From an uncultured bacterium (GTDB lineage Bacteria > Actinomycetota > Actinomycetes > S36-B12 > CAIKAW01): a stretch of 40,306 bases of DNA. The position numbers were made by a program, and so were the translations under genes. This document shows positions 37,689-40,306 of the stretch, piece by piece (within the stretch, counting starts at the first letter, position 1; each line of letters begins with the position of its first letter). The notes below the pieces were generated by a model. It saw only the letters and a list, made by a program, of their open reading frames with translations, searched no databases and was not told where the DNA came from. The stretch spans positions 1-40,306 of the forward strand of contig CAIKAW010000103.1 in the NCBI GenBank assembly GCA_903825575.1. Reading direction: 5' to 3'.

Positions 37689-40306
37689 GTGTACCTGAAG
37701 AGCCTGACCCTCAAGGGGTTCAAGTCGTTCGCGTCTGCGACGACGCTGAACTTCGAGCCGGGTATCACGGCGGTGGTCGGCCCTAACGGGTCAGGCAAGT
37801 CCAATGTGGTCGACGCCTTGGCTTGGGTGATGGGCGAGCAGGGCGCGAAGTCGCTGCGTGGCGGCAAAATGGAAGACGTCATCTTCGCCGGAACAGCCGG
37901 TCGGGCCCCGCTGGGGCGAGCCGAGGTATCTCTGACGATCGACAACTCCGATGGCAGTTTGCCAATCGAATACACGGAAGTCACCGTTACCCGGACGATG
38001 TTCCGCAACGGCGGTTCGGAGTACGCAATTAACGGCTCCACCTGTCGGCTATTGGATGTGCAGGAGTTGCTTAGCGACTCCGGCATCGGACGCGAGATGC
38101 ACGTCATTGTCGGACAGGGCCAACTTGACTCGGTGTTGTCCGCGACTCCGGAAGAGCGACGCGGGTTCATCGAGGAAGCAGCCGGAGTCCTAAAGCACCG
38201 TAAGCGCAAGGAAAAGGCGCTGCGCAAGCTTGAAGCAATGGCTGCAAATCTGGTGCGGCTGCAGGACCTGACGGGTGAGTTGCGCCGCCAACTTAAGCCA
38301 CTGGGTCGTCAAGCTGAAGTTGCCCGACGGGCTGTGGTGATTCAGGCAGATGTCCGCGATGCCCGACTTCGACTACTTGCCGACGATCTTTTGGCATTGA
38401 GTTCGGCCCTTGATCAAGAAGTGGCTGACGAAACGGCTCTGCGGGAACGGCGTTCTGAAGTCGAAGCCGACCTCGCCGGACGCCAAGCCCGTGAGGCAGA
38501 GCTCGAACTGGAACTTGCCGATGCTGCCCCGTTGGCTACCCGCGCCAATGAGACTTGGTACCGGCTCTCGAGCATTCGCGAACGCTTCCTGAGCACAGCG
38601 TCGCTGGCTCGAGAACGACTTAGACTCCTTGGACCTGAGGATGAGCCGGCCGCACCCGGCACCGATCCAGAAGAGTTGGAAGCCCAGGCCCGCGCCGCCC
38701 GTGCCGAAGACTTTGAACTTGGTCGCACGGTCGAAGGCGACAGGGCTGTCCTCGCCGAAACCGTTCGGGCTCGCTCGGATGCCGAGAACCTGCTGACTAG
38801 TGAAGAGCGGCGCATTGCGGCCGAGTTGCGGGCCGCGGCCGATCGCCGGGAGGGTCTGGCCCGACTGGTTGGTCAGGTTTCCGCAGCCCGATCCCGGCTC
38901 GAGGCAAGAGGTGCCGAAGTTGATCGACTGGGTGCCCAGACTTCCGAGGCAAGAGCGCGATCCGAAGCGGCCACAGTCGAATTTCGGGCCCTTGAAACCC
39001 AAGTCGCTGGTTTGGACCAAGGGGAAGAAGGCCTTGACGAGGAGCATGAAGTAGCGGCAAACGCATTAGCCGCGGCTGATGATCTTGTCGCTGACCTACG
39101 TCTACAAGAGCAAGAAACCGAGCGATTGCGCTCGGGACATGCCGCTCGGGTCGATGCCCTTGCTTCAGGTTTGGCCCCCAAGGATGGAACCGCCGCGCTG
39201 CTCGATGCTGGTGAGCAAGTGGCGCAACTGCTGGGGCCAGTTGCCGGACTCGTTGCGATTCGGGCCGGGTACGAGATAGCAGTCGCGACCGCGCTTGGCT
39301 CAGCGGCTGATGCGCTTGCTGTTGTCGGCATCAAGGATGCCGTGTCGGCGCTTAAGCATCTGCGCGTCAGTGAAGGCGGGCGAGCGACCCTGTTGGTGGG
39401 TTCGAATCGTCCGTCCGACTTCCGCGGCCCGGTGTTGCCGCCTGGCGCCACGTATGCGATCGAAACCGTGACGGCGGCCGAACCGTTGAAGTCCGGTCTT
39501 GCCGCCGTGCTGCGTGCCGTCGTCGTGGTTGATGACTTGGATTCGGCACGTTCGTTGATCGAAGCTCATCCGGAACTCACTGCAGTAACGCGAGACGGCG
39601 ATCTACTAGGCGGTGGCATCGCCCGTGGCGGGATGAGTGGGGCTCCAACCTCAATCGAGGTGCAAGCCAATCTCGACGCAGCGCGCTCGTTGCTTAGCGA
39701 TGCCGAACATCGCAGTGAGCGGATTCGGTTCGAGTTGGCGGCAGCAACGACCGCCCAATCTCGGGCCGCAGCAGTCGTAGCGTCGACGTTGTCGCGGTTA
39801 CACGAATCCGACGCTGGCTTAGCTGCTGTGGCTGAGGCGTTGGGACATCTTGGCCAAGCGGCGAGAGCCGCGGCGGCAGAAGCAGATCGACTCCAGGCTG
39901 CAATGAACGCAGCTTCAACTGCCCGCGATGACGATGCTCGTGGGCACGACGAATTGGCCGCGCGACTGGCCGCTGCAGAGGCCACACCGGAATCTGGAGA
40001 CCCCGACACCGATGCGCGCGACGAATACGTCGTCACCGTCGAGACGGCCCGGGCTGCCGAGGTCGAGGCCCGCCTTGCGGTGCGTTCTGGCGAAGAACGT
40101 CAACGGGCCTTGGCTGGGCGTGCAGATCAACTCGAGCGGGCGGCTGCCGCCGAGCGAACTGCCCGCATCCGCGCAATTCAAAGGCGCGAGCGCCGGGCTC
40201 GTGAACTCGTAGTGGCAGCAGCAGTGTTGGGCGCCTGCGAACTTGCCTTGGCCCGCCTAAGCGAGTCGATCGAGGCCGCTGGCCAGGCTCGCACTTGGGC
40301 CGAAGC
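37689..40306 (+). CDS. smc: Chromosome segregation protein SMC (5' part)
   Basis: SMC is the ATPase of the SMC-ScpAB condensin that organises and separates chromosomes. The frame is open from GTG 37689 to the window end, 872 codons of a usual 1150-1200. The N-terminus is MYLKSLTLKGFKSFAS and the Walker A site is VVGPNGSGKSNVVDAL near residues 29-44. VIVGQGQLDSVLSATPEERRGFIEEAAGV follows. A long coiled coil leads to the hinge domain at about residues 510-655, with GGGIARGGMSG near its end. The returning coiled coil is cut by the window edge, so the C-terminal Walker B half is not seen. Confidence 0.97.
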   Translation, partial: MYLKSLTLKGFKSFASATTLNFEPGITAVVGPNGSGKSNVVDALAWVMGEQGAKSLRGGKMEDVIFAGTAGRAPLGRAEVSLTIDNSDGSLPIEYTEVTVTRTMFRNGGSEYAINGSTCRLLDVQELLSDSGIGREMHVIVGQGQLDSVLSATPEERRGFIEEAAGVLKHRKRKEKALRKLEAMAANLVRLQDLTGELRRQLKPLGRQAEVARRAVVIQADVRDARLRLLADDLLALSSALDQEVADETALRERRSEVEADLAGRQAREAELELELADAAPLATRANETWYRLSSIRERFLSTASLARERLRLLGPEDEPAAPGTDPEELEAQARAARAEDFELGRTVEGDRAVLAETVRARSDAENLLTSEERRIAAELRAAADRREGLARLVGQVSAARSRLEARGAEVDRLGAQTSEARARSEAATVEFRALETQVAGLDQGEEGLDEEHEVAANALAAADDLVADLRLQEQETERLRSGHAARVDALASGLAPKDGTAALLDAGEQVAQLLGPVAGLVAIRAGYEIAVATALGSAADALAVVGIKDAVSALKHLRVSEGGRATLLVGSNRPSDFRGPVLPPGATYAIETVTAAEPLKSGLAAVLRAVVVVDDLDSARSLIEAHPELTAVTRDGDLLGGGIARGGMSGAPTSIEVQANLDAARSLLSDAEHRSERIRFELAAATTAQSRAAAVVASTLSRLHESDAGLAAVAEALGHLGQAARAAAAEADRLQAAMNAASTARDDDARGHDELAARLAAAEATPESGDPDTDARDEYVVTVETARAAEVEARLAVRSGEERQRALAGRADQLERAAAAERTARIRAIQRRERRARELVVAAAVLGACELALARLSESIEAAGQARTWAE

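Overview
The window is a GC-rich, gene-dense bacterial chromosome segment from an actinobacterium of the Streptomyces/Mycobacterium type (class Actinomycetes). The evidence is a long actinobacterial-type LeuA, an NdgR/LtbR-type IclR regulator divergent from leuCD, an HU protein with a Lys/Ala/Pro-rich tail, a SepIVA-like DivIVA protein beside the yceD-rpmF-rnc-mutM-smc cluster, an F420 gene (cofC/fbiD), and many GTG/TTG starts. From general knowledge, the order leuCD-hup-plsC-gpsA-ddl-thiL-rpmB-fakA-recG-rsmD-coaD-sepIVA-yceD-rpmF-rnc-mutM-smc largely follows Streptomyces. The genus cannot be told from the sequence alone. I see no insertion sequence, prophage or CRISPR array.

Layout. (1) 1-15 kb: the 3' end of gatB, a 2-hydroxyacid dehydrogenase, then branched-chain amino acid genes ilvD, ilvB-ilvN-ilvC, serA, leuA (minus strand), leuB, ilvE and cimA. 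(2) 14.8-18.6 kb: a small four-cysteine protein, a FAH-family hydrolase, gltX, tRNA-Gln(CUG), tRNA-Glu(CUC) and the IclR regulator. (3) 18.6-24.1 kb: leuC-leuD, hup, cofC (minus), plsC-gpsA. (4) 24.1-28.8 kb: a Cys/Met-metabolism PLP enzyme (minus) divergent from ddl, a DODA-type dioxygenase and a one-domain Lrp/AsnC protein (minus), thiL, rpmB (minus). (5) 28.9-40.3 kb: fakA-like, recG, rsmD, coaD, sepIVA-like, yceD, rpmF, a PlsX-like gene of unusual sequence, rnc, mutM and the first two thirds of smc, all on the plus strand and tightly packed.

How the genes work together. The window holds a complete set for Val, Leu and Ile from pyruvate and acetyl-CoA. CimA, LeuCD and LeuB make 2-oxobutyrate by the citramalate route, and IlvBN, IlvC, IlvD and IlvE finish Ile and Val. 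LeuA, LeuCD, LeuB and IlvE make Leu. No threonine dehydratase (ilvA) is present here.

The most striking feature is regulatory and sits in the gaps. Three short leader ORFs precede the pathway's committed steps, and each carries codons for the matching amino acid: Val-Val-Val before ilvB (with a terminator and a mutually exclusive antiterminator), Leu-Leu-Leu before leuA (inside alternative hairpins like the known actinobacterial LEU element), and Ile-Ile before cimA (with two hairpins and a terminator that leaves no room for another promoter). The -10-like boxes lie 6-7 bases before the leader start codons, so all three leader ORFs look leaderless. The same TANNNT-N6-start spacing recurs at ilvD, leuB, ilvE, ddl, the PLP enzyme and rnc.

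No stretch over 300 bases lacks a gene. The longest gaps are 3339-3616 (ilvB attenuator), 28756-28979 (rpmB leader and fakA upstream region) and 8776-8993 (an inverted-repeat element).
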